Notes: generated from the letters alone by a model not told the origin. 64,000 nt of DNA from Helianthus annuus (GCF_002127325.2 NC_035447.2:25043780-25107779), one strand, 5' to 3'; positions 21,153-32,376 are shown, numbered from the stretch's first letter. Translations and numbers: made by a program.

Positions 21153-22639
21153 TTAAACCGGATAAAATATTTTTATGAAAACAAATGATCTTATTTTATT
21201 TTTATTGAAGATTACATTGGGATTGTATTATTGGGGCGACCCACTTTTAACAAATAATGCCCGTGAACTTGATACATATTGGCGTTTTTTGATGAAAAAA
21301 AGAATTAATAGACTAATAGTAATAATTCCTCTGGCATTTTATGGCATTTTCCTTGGTAATAAGTTATACACAATTTCACAAAAAAAAATAATAATAATAA
21401 TAATAATGTTCAAATAGAGATTGACTTTTGTACATGTCGGCTATGAAGATGTTGGCTTATCGGAGTGTCGGTTTATCTGAGTGTGCGTTATGAAGGTGTC
21501 ATTTAACAAAGTGTGGACTCTTTATGATTTCCTTATAGGTGGATTCGTTTTTATGGTATGATTACTTATTTAATTTGTCTTTACCAATCGACATACCTAG
21601 TACGTCTTGTATTATGAAGGTGTTACCCATACCACATGTGTCCTGACATTCAAGGACATTCAAGGTGCTTGTTACATGTGGCTTGAGCTCGATAAGTGAA
21701 GCTCGGGCTCGAGCTCATTTATTAAATGAGCCACGATAACTTCTTGAGCTCGGACTCGAACTAGTTTAAGCATGGCTTGTTTGAGTTTTTAGCAAGTTGA
21801 TCTCAAGTAGCGGCTCGGCTCGTTTACACCCCTAACAGTAAGCAATAAACAATTGATACTTAAGGTTCAAATTCAGTATGTTTCAAAATCAACGTATTCT
21901 CAAAGGCAATTCATAAATAAAACAGTTCAATCTTTTGAGAAAAAAAAAACTTGTTTAACAATATTCAATCAATCTATACTTTAAAATATCTAAGAAACAA
22001 CGATAACAAATTAAAGGTATATCACCTTTTGCAATGTCATTGATTTCCTTTCTAGCCGAACGTACAAATGTGATGTAATATGCCAAAAGTAATTATTGGA
22101 ACTACACTTAAACATAAATTAAAGTTTAATTTTTCATAAATCAAAGTTTCAATAATCAAGTTCACAAGAGATTTTATTGAACCATGTTTTTATTAATCAA
22201 TACTCAAGTACACATCTAAACATATTCTAATCACAACGATTTTCAGAATTTTCAAACACATTCAGAAGGATTTTCGAAGTTGATTGTTAAGAAGGATATT
22301 GGAAGATCATGAATACCGAATGATAAAGATGATTATCCTGAAGGATTTTTGGTCGGATAATAAGACTGGAGGGTGTGGTATAAACGCCACGTCAACGTCA
22401 TGTCCATGTCACACAGGGGGCTTTAAAGCCCATTCTTTTAACTTGCAGTGTGTGGTATAAAGCCCCCATCATGATTTCTTAATTATTTTTTTATTTATAT
22501 ATTTTATTTTTTAAAATTAAATGCCAATTTTAATAACTAGAAAATTAAAAAAAAAAACATAATTTCACTGAAATAAAAGAAAAACATTACAAAATCCTAA
22601 AAATGCAAAGCTAAAAAATAAAGTACTAGAAAACAAAAC

Positions 22640-23325
22640 TACATGTATTTCGTTCGAATGTGTGCCTTACGAGCCTCCAAAATGACTCTGTCCTGCTCTG
22701 CTAGATGTGAAAAGTCTTTCGTGAGAAATTCCATGTCTTTCTGGATTTGTTTCTCCATTTATAGTTCTTGCTCCTTTTCCTTCATCGAGATTATTTTGTT
22801 GAGTCTGTTGTTGAACTCGTCCAACCTTGACGGGCCATCCGATGGCGTTGAAGAAGACGTGTCTCGTTGCTCTGCTAGATGTGAAAAGTCTTTCGTGAGA
22901 AATTGCATGTCTTTCTGGATTTGTTTCTCCATTTTTAGTTCTTACTCATTTTCCTTCATCGAGATTATTTTGTTGAGTCTGTTGTCGAACTCGTCCAACC
23001 TTGACGGGCCATCTGATGGCATTGAAGAAGATGTGTCTTGTGCTCGTGTCGCTGCCTTACTTTTATCCCTACCCTTTGGTCGTGGCAGCTCTTGCGGTTG
23101 TTCAAATTCGTCGAAGTCGTCGTTTAGATTAATTGTTGTACGAGCATCGGACTCGGATGGTTCAGTAGTGGATGTTGATTTTGACCGTTTTGACCTATGG
23201 GCGGTTGGGTCAAACGGCGGTACAAGATGCCACTTGGGAGATTTGCGAAGAAGCTCCCACGAATTTAGCATATTAAACGGATGCCCATGATATAATCTAT
23301 AGTCAGCGTAGGCTTGGGTCATAAC
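22640..23325 (-). pseudogene. Harbinger ORF1 (NAM-associated) C-terminal remnant, copy A
   Basis: The minus strand encodes HPFNMLNSWELLRKSPKWHLVP, a nuclear-localisation-like HRSKRSKS segment, a Ser/Asp/Glu-rich linker and a coiled-coil tail (SRLDEFDNRLNKIISMKE). The tail is duplicated in tandem (two copies of a segment around HLAEQ/DTSSS/PSDGPSRLDEFD). This is the usual C-terminus of PIF/Harbinger ORF1. Its SANT-domain half is lost at the Copia junction near 23326. The related copy at 45430-46855 keeps the N-terminal half. Confidence 0.72.
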
Positions 23326-23326
23326 G

Positions 23327-25392
23327 ACTTGATAGTAAACTCACATGTGACCATCTAGTTGATGCATCAATTAAGACCATAAAGTATCTAAATGGTCCAC
23401 TGGGAGGGTTTATAGGTCCACATATATCCCCATGTATTCTTTCTAAAAAAACTCAAGGATTCTGTCCCTACCTTAACTGGTGATGGGCGAGTGATTAACT
23501 TCCCTTGTGAGCATGCAACACATGTAATATCCTTATATTGAAGAATCTTCTGGTTCTACAAAGAATGACCACATGAATTTTCTATAATTTTTCGCATCAT
23601 TATTCATCCGGGATGGCCTAACCGGTCATGCCAAATGATAAAATTTTCTCGATCCATAAACTTTTGGTTTATGATTGCATTTGATTCAACTGCACCAATT
23701 TTGGTACAATACAAACCAGAGGCAAATGCGTGCAACTTCTCTAATATATGTTTTTTTTCCCGAAATAATATTTGTTATTTGAAGGTACTCATCATGTCCT
23801 TCACATGTAGTCTCAAGATGATATCCATTTAGACGAATATCTTTAAAGCTTATCAGATTTCTTTGAGATAGTGGGGAAAATAAGGCATTGTTAATTTTGA
23901 GCAAAGTTCCACTTTGTAGAACTACATATGCTTCTCCAAAGCCTTCAATTAACTTTGTTTTGCCAGATAGAGTACCAACGCTTGCCTCTTTCATTGTTAA
24001 ACTAGAGAAATAATCCATTTTCTTTAGGATTGTATGTGTAGTAGCACTGTCTATTAGACATACATCTTCACCATTAATATGAAGTTTAGTTGAATACTCC
24101 ATATGCTTCAAAACAAAATAAAGCTTCATAAATAAAAGTATAATATGGTTCAAACATAACAATTTCATAAAGTGCTCCAAAAACAAAACATAACAAAATC
24201 CCAAACAAAATGTCTTAATAAAACATCAAGGAAATAGCATAATTTCAAATATAATCATTCACGCGTAGGGAAAATTGCAAGCAACCAACTGGTTTGTATC
24301 AGCCACGATATCACCAGAATCCAAATTAGCTTGCTTGATTAAGGAAATCATCATAATCCAGATTAGTTGCATTAGTATGGTCCTTTTCACCACTTGGGAC
24401 ATCAACATTTCCATCTTCATATGTGAAATTAGTCTCTATTCCTTTTTGTTTGTCTTTTATAGATTGTTGGTAAAACTTTACTAAGTGTCTGGCTGTACGA
24501 CCTATACCAGCCCAGTGGTTGTTACCACCACATCGATAGCATGCATTAGATGAGGTTCCACTTTTCTTTTTACCTCATTCATCATTGGATTTCTTTTCAT
24601 TATCATGCAACTTCTGGTGGGTTCTTCTGTTTTTTTAATTGAACACCATGATAATTCCCCCGACCATATGCACGTCCACAACCACGTCCATGACCACGAC
24701 CACGACCACGACCACGACTACGACCATTACCACGCCCACGTTGATAGCCACGACCATGTCCGTGACTTCCACTTTGGTCATTATATGTTGCCACATTCAC
24801 TTTTGGGAATGGGGTTGTACCAACCGGACGAGTTTCATGGTTTTTCATTAGTAGCTCATTATTTTGCTCAGCCACAAGCAAACATGATATTAAGTCACTG
24901 CATTTGGTGAAGCCCCTTTCACGATATTGTTGTTGCAAGACAATGTTTAAGGCGTGAAGGTGGAGAATGTTTTTCCAACATCTCCTTATCAGTAATATTT
25001 TCACCACATAGAATCAATTGTGACGTGATTCTAAACATTGCTGAGTTATACTCACTTATAAACTTAAAATCTTGCAACCTTAAATTAATCCATTTATAAC
25101 GAACTCTTAGTAATATTACTGTTTTTTGATGGTCATATCTTTCTTTTAAATTGGTCCATATGACGAGTGGATCTTTGATAGCGAGATATTCATTTTTCAA
25201 TGACTCATGAATATGGTGGCGTAAGAAATTCATTGCCTTTGCTTTATCTTGGGTACTCGTTTTATTTCCTTCTTTAATTGTTTCCCCAAGGTTATTGGCA
25301 TTTAGATGGATTTCAGCATCCAAAGCCCATGATAAATAATTTTTTCCAGTAATGTCTAAAGCCATAAACTCAAGCTTTGCAAGATTCGACAT
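23327..25392 (-). pseudogene. Copia gag-to-integrase fragment without LTRs
   Basis: From MSNLAKLEFMALD at 25392 the frames match the plus-strand Copia element at 60144 onwards almost residue for residue. It holds gag, an Arg/Gly-rich tract (GRGRGRGHGRG), a zinc knuckle near 24540 with its last Cys lost, the protease VCLIDSATTHTIL at about 24050, and the start of integrase near 23400-23640. Multiple stops are present. It ends at 23326 inside integrase, fused to the Harbinger remnant. Confidence 0.88.
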
Positions 25393-26266
25393 GATTATCT
25401 ATATATTAAAGAAATATGCACGGATTAATGTATGTTATTCAAAATTATAATCCAATTAAATAATATTTGGGATAACAACTTATATATACTCTAACTTTCA
25501 ATATTTTGGTGCTGTATGAGTTGTACAGTTTGCATAAGTTATGTTTTGTGCTAATGCATGTTTGTATGTTGTGTACTTTTAGATGTACAATGCTTTTTAG
25601 AAGTTGTGCCCTTCTTTTGCTGCGTGTTCCACACTTTCACTTTTCACAAATTTAGATCTAGGGTTAATGAGAGAGACGATTCTGGAGAGAAGATTCGCCG
25701 GCCACTGGATACACAACCGGTCGACTATCTGGATATATTGATGGAAGTGGGTGTGAGTCCAAAGAATGCAATATTGTGAAAATCATCAGGAGGATCAAAC
25801 CAAAGGCTATATTTCCACTTCATTCAAACCCTAATTTTACCATCCTTCAAGAGCTTTAAGGAGAAGAATCAAAGAAGAACGCAACTTTCCACTGATCTCC
25901 ACTTCATTCAAACCCTAATTTCAACGAAGGTCCACCGTAGCAAGTCATAGGTTCGTAATCTTCCTGTACCAAAACCCTAATTTACAGATTCATATGCAAT
26001 TTCATCATCGTTACTGATCCTATTGCTAATTGATCAGGGGTTTCGTTATTTGTTCATGCGTGTCAGGGAGATTCGGTTACAAAGATGAATAATAATGTTT
26101 TTGTTTCCAACGTGGCTTCTGTGGTTACACAAGTGATGAAGATGACTGACAGAGTTTCGTAAGTTCTTTAATTTTGATGCTTTGTTGATTTTACACTTCT
26201 TAATGAAATTTCTAACCCTATGGATTGTGCAAGTTAGGACATACTTATTGTTAAATTGCTTGCAGT

Positions 26267-26635
26267 GGTGTCTCAGACTCTCAGCTGAAGGAAGTGGTGT
26301 TACTGTAGAGGGATCTGCTTCTTTCCCAGAAGAGGCTGATACAGCTCCTGTTGCTGACACAAAGGTACAATGATCTTAGTTTTTATCTTTTTTTTTTGTT
26401 AATCTATCTTTCTTATTGTTTGATGATTTGTTATGTGGTATACTGGTGTTGTATTTATCTCTTTTTTTAAACCTCACTAAAATGTGATTTCATGCTCATG
26501 TATGTATTATCAAGGTTGCTATTGATGAAGATGATGACTGTGGTGTGGATCTTTTTGGTGAAGAGACTAAAGAGGAGAAGAAGGCTGCTGAAGGTCATGC
26601 AGTTGCAGTTAAGGCATCTGGAAAGAAGAAAGAAT
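26267..26635 (+). pseudogene. eEF1B beta/delta subunit fragment (two exons)
   Basis: Exon-like 26267-26364 encodes LSAEGSGVTVEGS...EEADTAPVADTK and exon-like 26515-26635 encodes VAIDEDDDCGVDLFGEETKEEKKAAEGHAVAVKASGKKKE. This is the acidic linker of the translation elongation factor 1B beta/delta guanine exchange subunit. Splice sites look intact (AG at 26265-26266; GT at 26365; AG at 26513-26514; GT at 26636). Compared with the family, 8 bases (GACTCTCA, 26276-26283) are inserted within the first exon and shift the frame. The catalytic C-terminus was not found downstream, where a Harbinger MITE sits. I therefore call it a broken copy. Confidence 0.8.
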
Positions 26636-26900
26636 GTGAGTTTTTGCTCATATTCTATATTCTTGATATTTACTATATATCTGAATATTACTTTTCTCAA
26701 CATGGTTTCTGTTTTATTTACTTTTATTCTCTTGGTTATGTTATTAGTTGGAAACTCTTTAGTCTTGAATTGATGGATGTAAATTGGTACATGATGCTAA
26801 TATCCCAGTTCTGGATGTAGATTGTACCAATTATAACTCTTTAAAAGTAACTTTCATTTGATAGGATGTTAACATCCCAGTTCTGCACCCATGTATATAA

Positions 26901-27632
26901 GACTATGGGGTATGGGACGGGGGTTGGGGCGTGGGTTAGGTACAAACGCCCAAGTCACCACCCCGGGTGGGCTTGGGTTTCGGCGTAGCCCCTTGGGCGG
27001 GGGTTTCAGCCCGGGCGTGGGGCGGGCCTAGCGGTCTTCCGTGGCCGACTCTCATTGGCTGGGTTGGCTAGGCTATAGGTGTAGGATTTGAATTTAAAAA
27101 ATAACCATTTAGCCAAGCCAAACCGATACCCCAAGTACTGTAAAACCCCCCACCGCTTGTCTACATCGCTACCCCAACCCTTCACTCCCCCTACCCGAAC
27201 CCGCGACCCACACTTGAAAAATGGCCTCATGGACGCACGAGGAAGAGATAGCACTTGTAACGAGCGTCGTGGACGCGATGAATGGCCGCCAACCCGGTGA
27301 GACCCGCTACTGGCCGGAAGCTTTCGCTAGCTACCGGCACAACGTGGGCGCACGAGGAAGAGATAGCATTTGTAATCCTTTTTTTTTGTAGGATTTTGTA
27401 ATTTTTAGGAAATTTTAATAATAATTTTAGGCTTTTTTTTTTATTTTGTGTGTATTTTTTTAATAATTTTAAGCTTTTTTTCAATTTTTTTATAATAATT
27501 GACATGTGGACAACCCACGCGGGCTAGCCACGCTCCGCCATACCGACCCAACCCACACGTGACTAGCGGTGCCCCTCGAAGTCCACGTGTCAACCCATGC
27601 TCCAAACCCCCGCCCCACCATATCCCACGGTC
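26901..27632. mobile_element. PIF/Harbinger element with TAA target duplication
   Basis: A 732-bp element with inverted ends GACTATGGGGTATGGG and (inverted) GACCGTGGGATATGG, flanked by TAA at 26898-26900 and 27633-27635. It is GC-rich compared with its surroundings. It keeps a short SANT-like frame (27221-27391) from a Harbinger ORF1, so it derives from a coding element by deletion. Confidence 0.78.
27221..27391 (+). pseudogene. SANT/Myb-like domain remnant of Harbinger ORF1
   Basis: The short frame reads MASWTHEEEIALVTSVVDAM, then NGRQPGETRYWPEAFASYRHN, which is the first part of a Myb/SANT trihelix (W..EEE.AL......). After this the frame repeats the codons of its own beginning (ARGRDSI from the GCACGAGGAAGAGATAGCA segment, present at about 27234 and 27350) and stops at 27389. 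The rest of ORF1 is deleted. Shorter than typical ORF callers report. Confidence 0.6.
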
Positions 27633-27639
27633 TAAATAA

Positions 27640-28258
27640 GTAACTTTCATTTCACTTGGAAGGAAAAATATAGAGATGGAAACTTTATCTTTCACGTTAC
27701 TAATCTTAAATTATATTGCAGTTCCGTGTGTTACTTATCATCAACTTTTAATTTTGATATATCTAAACATAGCAACTCACTAGCAAGATGCGAGAAACAG
27801 GTCAGTCATTTAAAAAAACAAGGTTTTTTCTAATACCAGATTTTTCATTCAACACAAATATTATATCATTCAAATGTGTTATGTATTAGTTAACTTCACT
27901 CCATGATTGATAATAATTGTATATCAGGGCTGGAGGTACAACTTTGTTTCAACTACAAATTCTCTTGCAAAATGTTTGACAAAGCCTAGCATTTACATTC
28001 CTATCCAGATACAAAAGGTACATATCACAAACTTCTTATAGATTTGTGGATCTGGCTTTTGTGTTACAGTTGAACTACAAATAAAATGTGTTGAACCATA
28101 TGTATAAAAATATAGATAATTAATTTATAACTTTGTTTAAATTGGCAAGAACTACTGTACCAACTACTATTTTCCTAAGCTTAATGAAATTTGGGTTGGG
28201 TTGGTGGGTTACTATGGAACTTGATCATAACACTAGCTTATAGAATACAATAACCGAC
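27640..28258. other. no recognisable feature
   Basis: AT-rich single-copy-looking sequence with no domain I recognise. It may contain diverged introns of the eEF1B copy upstream, but no further exon of that gene was seen. Confidence 0.35.
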
Positions 28259-28266
28259 CCGACTGT

Positions 28267-28456
28267 CAGTGGCGCGGCTTCTATAAGGCGGGAGGGGCAG
28301 CCGTCCCACCGAACATTTCGCTCATTAGTGGAGAGTATGTAGTTTCCGTATAAACTTTTTTTTTGGTATACACGTTTTCAACCCCCTGGTCTTATAGAAA
28401 TTTTTGGGTATATACATTTTCGACCCCCCGGTCGGAAATCTCAAGCTTCGCCACTG
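28267..28456. mobile_element. hAT MITE, 190 bp, TSD CCGACTGT
   Basis: Ends CAGTGGCGCGGCTT and (inverted) CAGTGGCGAAGCTTGAG. A perfect 8-bp target duplication CCGACTGT is at 28259-28266 and 28457-28464. Internal GGTATA.ACGTTTTC motifs are shared with the MITE at 32988-33185. Confidence 0.88.
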
Positions 28457-28960
28457 CCGACTGTGTTGCCTAAGCTCCAGTTAAAGGAGTTAAAGGAGAT
28501 GAAAGTTTTGATAATATAGACAATGTTTCTTATGGTACATTTGTGTGAGATCAAGTCTTTTTTTCAAATAAATATGAGTATGAGTGAGAATTGGAACGGT
28601 CTAGGTCTGGTGCATACAAAAGCTTTGAAACAAAATTGTTTTTGAGAATGGGTCAGGTACCTTGGCTGCTGCTATTGAAGGAACGTAGGCGATGTTTTAG
28701 TTTGCAAGTTAGAAACCGTTACCGGGTACTGGCGCTAACATGGGAGCAATGACAAAAGTTTGATATGGGTCAAGTTGGGTAGTGCAGCTTGCTGGGTATT
28801 GTTGTTGTATGCCTGTATGATTTAGTTTATTATGTTTATTTCCTTTTTGTTTCCCTAGGTGTACGGGGTGAGTGAGCCTCTGGCTTGTGGTTTTTTTTAT
28901 GTGTTAATAATAAAAATGGTGTTTTGTTTGCCAAACACAACGGGTAATATATGTGGCCCC

Positions 28961-28989
28961 GGCCGCAACGCGGCGGGTGCTATTTCTAG
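28961..28989 (+). mobile_element. Helitron-like 3' terminus
   Basis: An imperfect GC hairpin (CCGGCCGCAACGCGGCGG) is followed about 10 bp later by CTAG and then a T, the arrangement of a Helitron 3' end inserted before T. The 5' TC end was not located, so the element's length is unknown. Confidence 0.5.
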
Positions 28990-29765
28990 TTATTGAATAC
29001 AAAGAAAAACAATGTTAACAAAATGAGATTACACATTAAATTCTAAATTTTGTTTACAAAGATTAATACACAGCATATCCACTCATATATCAAGGGTAGT
29101 TAATAATGTGTTAGTTAATTATGTACACACCCGAAATGTATATACACGAAATAAACATAAACTAAATATAATTGTATTTACATTATATTATAATGTGTAA
29201 TATTGTTAATAAATACTTAAAACATATGAAAGAATATAAATGTTATAGAATATGGGTAGTAAATCAATTTAAATCAATTAAATATTTTAAATGAATCAAA
29301 GCTATTCTAATATGTTGGAATTTTGATGAGTTACTACATGCATTAGTGCTGCTTTTTTTTCTTTTTATAGATTTATTATATCCACAACTCAATCGATTTC
29401 ATCTGTTAGCTATTTGGTTCAAAATCAGTAAAAAAAACTGGTCTGAGATTCTAGAAGTATCAGATGTCAAAAATCAGTAAAATTGGTGTGAGATTCTAGA
29501 AGTGTTAACTAATATGTCAAAAAGAGTGTAATTTTTCGTTAGTATAATCATGCATTGTCCTTTACGTTCATTAAATTAATAATTTCTAACAACATTGTCG
29601 TTACAACCAACTCAAGAAAATCGATTGAAACAATCTAAAAAAACAGCAAAACTGAAAAATTTGAAAGATTATTAAACCTGCATTTATGAATGGCATCAAT
29701 TATATTTGTCTTGTAATTCATTTTACTTAAATGAATAATTACCTAAATGTTAAAATAAAAATAAA
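28990..29765. other. AT-rich, nothing recognised
   Basis: Very AT-rich sequence with a short direct duplication around 29435-29525 (GGT(C/G)TGAGATTCTAGAAGT and ATGTCAAAAA). No gene, repeat end or RNA feature is visible. Confidence 0.35.
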
Positions 29766-29769
29766 ACTT

Positions 29770-30164
29770 TTTTTAGACCTTACGATGGATAGTATGAACA
29801 AGCCTCTAACACAACCCAAAATAGTATGAATTACAATATGGATCATGTATGAGAAAATAATGAATAATGATAAAATGGTGATAAAATATTATACCTTACG
29901 ATGGTGTGATCCAAAGCAATGGCGCTTGTGATAATCCGATCCAACTCTAAAAACAAGTCGTGCTGATAACGTGTTTTGTAACAACTAGCCTATTAACATT
30001 ATAGAGATAAGAAAGAGAGATTGAGGAGATGGATATATCTTATTGATGTATAAAATGGATTACATATGCCTCTATTTATAGGCTTACAAGAATGGGAATT
30101 AAGTATATGGAGAGTCATAATACAAGTGGATAGTCACACAATAAATACATAATAATTCATAACA
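29770..30164 (-). mobile_element. Copia LTR plus leader remnant (same family as 59082 element)
   Basis: The LTR is about 29977-30164 (minus start TGTTATGAATTATT, inner end TTGTTACA). The primer-binding site at 29959-29971 reads CGTTATCAGCACG on the minus strand. The leader (29770-29958) keeps words also seen at 59280-59400, such as the ATAAGGTAT...ATCATATT region. No coding region remains. Confidence 0.65.
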
Positions 30165-30505
30165 CAAATAAGTTAAACAAAAGGATCCAAAACAAATCAT
30201 CTAATCCACAAAAAAATAACAAAAAACCAGTTAACACTACTTAGAAAAAAAAACCACAATTGTCTGGTAAAAAAAAGAACAAATTTATCCTTCAACCACA
30301 CCAACAAACATGTACATGGCAGGGTATTCATGGACATAAAACACATTAAAAGAAGCCGGAGATTACCCAGAAAGAAGATGATTGTCTCCTAAAAAAAGAA
30401 GAACAAGAACCAAAAAAAAAGACATGATTGTCTCCTAAAAAAAAGAAGACAGATTTATGCTTCAACCACACCAACAAATATATACACCAATACTCATTGC
30501 CATAC

Positions 30506-30629
30506 CTGAGGAAGATGAAGCCTGGTGGAAGTAAACCATCGGTGATTCATCGCCGATGAAGTTGTTCCGGAATACACGGCTAGGAGAGTAAGCCTGAAGA
30601 TCAGACACGAAGTCATGTGGGTCGGCCAT
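30506..30629 (-). CDS. orphan first exon of an unrecognised gene
   Basis: An ATG at 30629 opens a 124-bp exon-like frame reading MADPHDFVSDLQAYSPSRVF then RNNFIGDESPMVYFHQASSSS, ending at CTTCCTCAG before a GTATGG donor at 30505. Upstream on the minus strand is a long pyrimidine-rich stretch typical of a plant 5' UTR. The composition is protein-like and not retroelement-like, but I do not recognise the family and saw no continuing exon. It could be the start of a gene cut off by transposons. Confidence 0.35.
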
Positions 30630-30930
30630 GAAAGACGAAAGAAAGGAATGGATGAAAAAACGATGAGGGTTTATGAGGAAGAAAGGAATGGAGGATGAAG
30701 GAGGATAATGCATAAATGGAATATCTGTAAATATATAATTTTGAATAAAAAGGTGATGGGTTGATGGGTGGAAAAGGTGGGATGGGGAAGGGGTGAAGTG
30801 ATGGCTTGCACAGAATGACCAAATTGCCCTTTGAACATGTGTTTTAAATATATGATGTGTGTCAATCTTGTCCACACAATCCAGGTTTCCCAAGTTTTCT
30901 AGATTAAATGGGTTTTGTTCAGATACTTAC

Positions 30931-30932
<2 letters not shown>

Positions 30933-31001
<69 letters not shown>
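30933..31001. repeat. (TA)n(GA)n microsatellite
   Basis: A TA run at about 30933-30981 is followed by a GA run to 31001. It borders a GTTCATGCGAGAACC sequence, resembling the TA-bordered element at 35009-35612. Confidence 0.9.
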
Positions 31002-31013
<12 letters not shown>

Positions 31014-31187
31014 AGGTTCATGCGAGAACCATCTTTATCACGCGAACCACGTGAACTAATATGAACACAACCAAAATAAACCCACCTCACCACCACCCAA
31101 AAACCTAAACACCCACCCCCACCCAACCACAACCCAAAAACCTAAACACCCCCACCATCCCCACCCCCACCTAAAAAAACTATGTCA

Positions 31188-31310
31188 TGTATAACAACCA
31201 AAGGTTGCCACGTGTTACCTGTAACAGCTTTTGCAGACTTTCAGTTTTTTAGTGAAAAAGTAAAAGTTGTTACGTAACACGTTGCAGCCTCTGGTTGTTA
31301 CACGTAAGAA
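31188..31310. repeat. imperfect inverted repeat around CACGTGTTAC
   Basis: The left arm (about 31190-31222, ATAACAACCAAAGG..GCCACGTGTTAC) is the near complement of the right arm (about 31268-31305, GTAACACGTTGC..CCTCTGGTTGTTA). A stem-loop-forming repeat of unknown class. Confidence 0.55.
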
Positions 31311-31333
31311 GTCTGCAAAAAGGTATAACACGT

Positions 31334-31533
31334 CAAGGGCGGACCTAGTAAGAGTCCAGGGTGGGCGGGCGCACCCCCTGAAAAAAAAAATTTAGTGTAT
31401 TTTATAAGGTAAAATTCTCCCCGCACCCCTTGAAAATTTGGTTAAACCCCTTATCCGCACCCCTTGAACCCTTAAAAATTTGGTTAAACCCCTTATCCGC
31501 ACCCCTTAAAAATTTTTTCTAGGTCCGCCACTG
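31334..31533. mobile_element. hAT MITE, 200 bp
   Basis: Ends CAAGGGCGGACCTAG and (inverted) CAGTGGCGGACCTAG. The target duplication is TAACACGT (31326-31333) against TAGCACGT (31534-31541), 7 of 8 identical. Contains two copies of a CCGCACCCCTT(G/A)AA segment. Confidence 0.78.
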
Positions 31534-31878
31534 TAGCACGTGGCAAAAGGAGGTCAATTCATTTGGGTTTCTTAGCTTTCCTAGTATGAGGTTTCTTCCT
31601 ATAATTGCCTTATGTGTGTGTTTGTGTGTGTTGTTGTGTTGTAGGATGAACATAAAATATTGCAACCCTAAACAGCAACAATGGTGGAGGTGAGTAGAAG
31701 GTACAAACTTTTATTCCCATAGATAACTAATAGTAAATAGCTTACAGGTAACAGGTACATGATCAACAAGAACAATAATGTAAAGCAAGAAATTAAAAAT
31801 ACTTTTCTAAACATGAAACACACACAATAATCACTTCAAAACAACCAACTAGCATTCCATATTTGCATCCAAACCAAA

Positions 31879-32229
31879 CTAATCTCGGCAACCATATATC
31901 CGAAGACAGCCCCTAACCTTCTTAACGTTATAAAGTCCTTCACAGTTTCCGCCACAAGCTGCATTAGCGCTCTGGAGACTGTCATAACTTATAGTGTTTG
32001 TTTCGGCCAGAATCCGTCGATGTTCTTCAGTGTCCATAAGAAACTCTTCATCTTCTTCGACTAGCATTGGGCACTCAGCCATAGTGCCATTGCACTCATC
32101 TGCATACTTCCTTGATGACGATAGAGATCCTTCACAATGATTCATCATCATGAAGATAATTGATAGTAACAAGATGACACAAGTCAAGAAATTGATCAAG
32201 ATGGTGTTTCTTGATCCATGAGTTGCCAT
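31879..32229 (-). CDS. RALF-like secreted peptide precursor, copy 3
   Basis: A 116-residue preproprotein from an ATG at 32229. It has the same architecture as copy 2: basic start, hydrophobic signal core, CNGTMAECP, acidic propeptide, RRILA, then NTISYDSL, in which the ISY of YISY is kept but the first Tyr is Thr. The four cysteines have spacings 3, 11 and 5. The C-terminal tail (CLRIYGCRD) differs most from the other copies, suggesting relaxed or diversifying change. No intron. Conserved TATA-like sequence upstream at 32366-32376. Confidence 0.88.
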   Translation of the reverse strand: MATHGSRNTILINFLTCVILLLSIIFMMMNHCEGSLSSSRKYADECNGTMAECPMLVEEDEEFLMDTEEHRRILAETNTISYDSLQSANAACGGNCEGLYNVKKVRGCLRIYGCRD

Positions 32230-32365
32230 TTTTTGGAAGAAATTTGTGTTGGTTTGTTGATGAAAATAATGTTGTGACTTGTGAACAATGAATGTGAGTT
32301 TCAAGATTAAAAAAAGGTTGGAAATATTGTCGCTTACTGTTGTGTTATTTAGAAGTATATGCATA

Positions 32366-32376
32366 GCTTATATATT
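32366..32376 (-). promoter_or_regulatory. TATA-like element upstream of RALF copy 3
   Basis: The minus strand reads AAAATATATAAGC, equivalent to the elements upstream of copies 2 and 4. Confidence 0.5.

Larger units (their letters stand above)
20440..23326. repeat. segmental duplication copy A (carries RALF copy 2)
   Basis: Recognisable similarity to copy B (31640-32975) and copy C (41395-46105). It covers the RALF gene, its upstream TTAACCGG/TATA region, the TGTCGGCTATGAAGATG repeats and, shared only with copy C, a GAGCTCGA-rich stretch and the Harbinger ORF1 remnant. It ends abruptly at the Copia junction near 23326. Confidence 0.75.

Noticed and set aside
22643..23290. 215-codon plus-strand frame
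   Set aside because: It is the antisense of the Harbinger ORF1 remnant, whose minus-strand reading shows conserved motifs.
24605..24910. His/Asp-rich plus-strand frame
   Set aside because: Antisense of the Arg/Gly-rich part of Copia gag.
30932..31132. Minus frame ending in a Tyr-Ile repeat
   Set aside because: It translates a TA/GA microsatellite.
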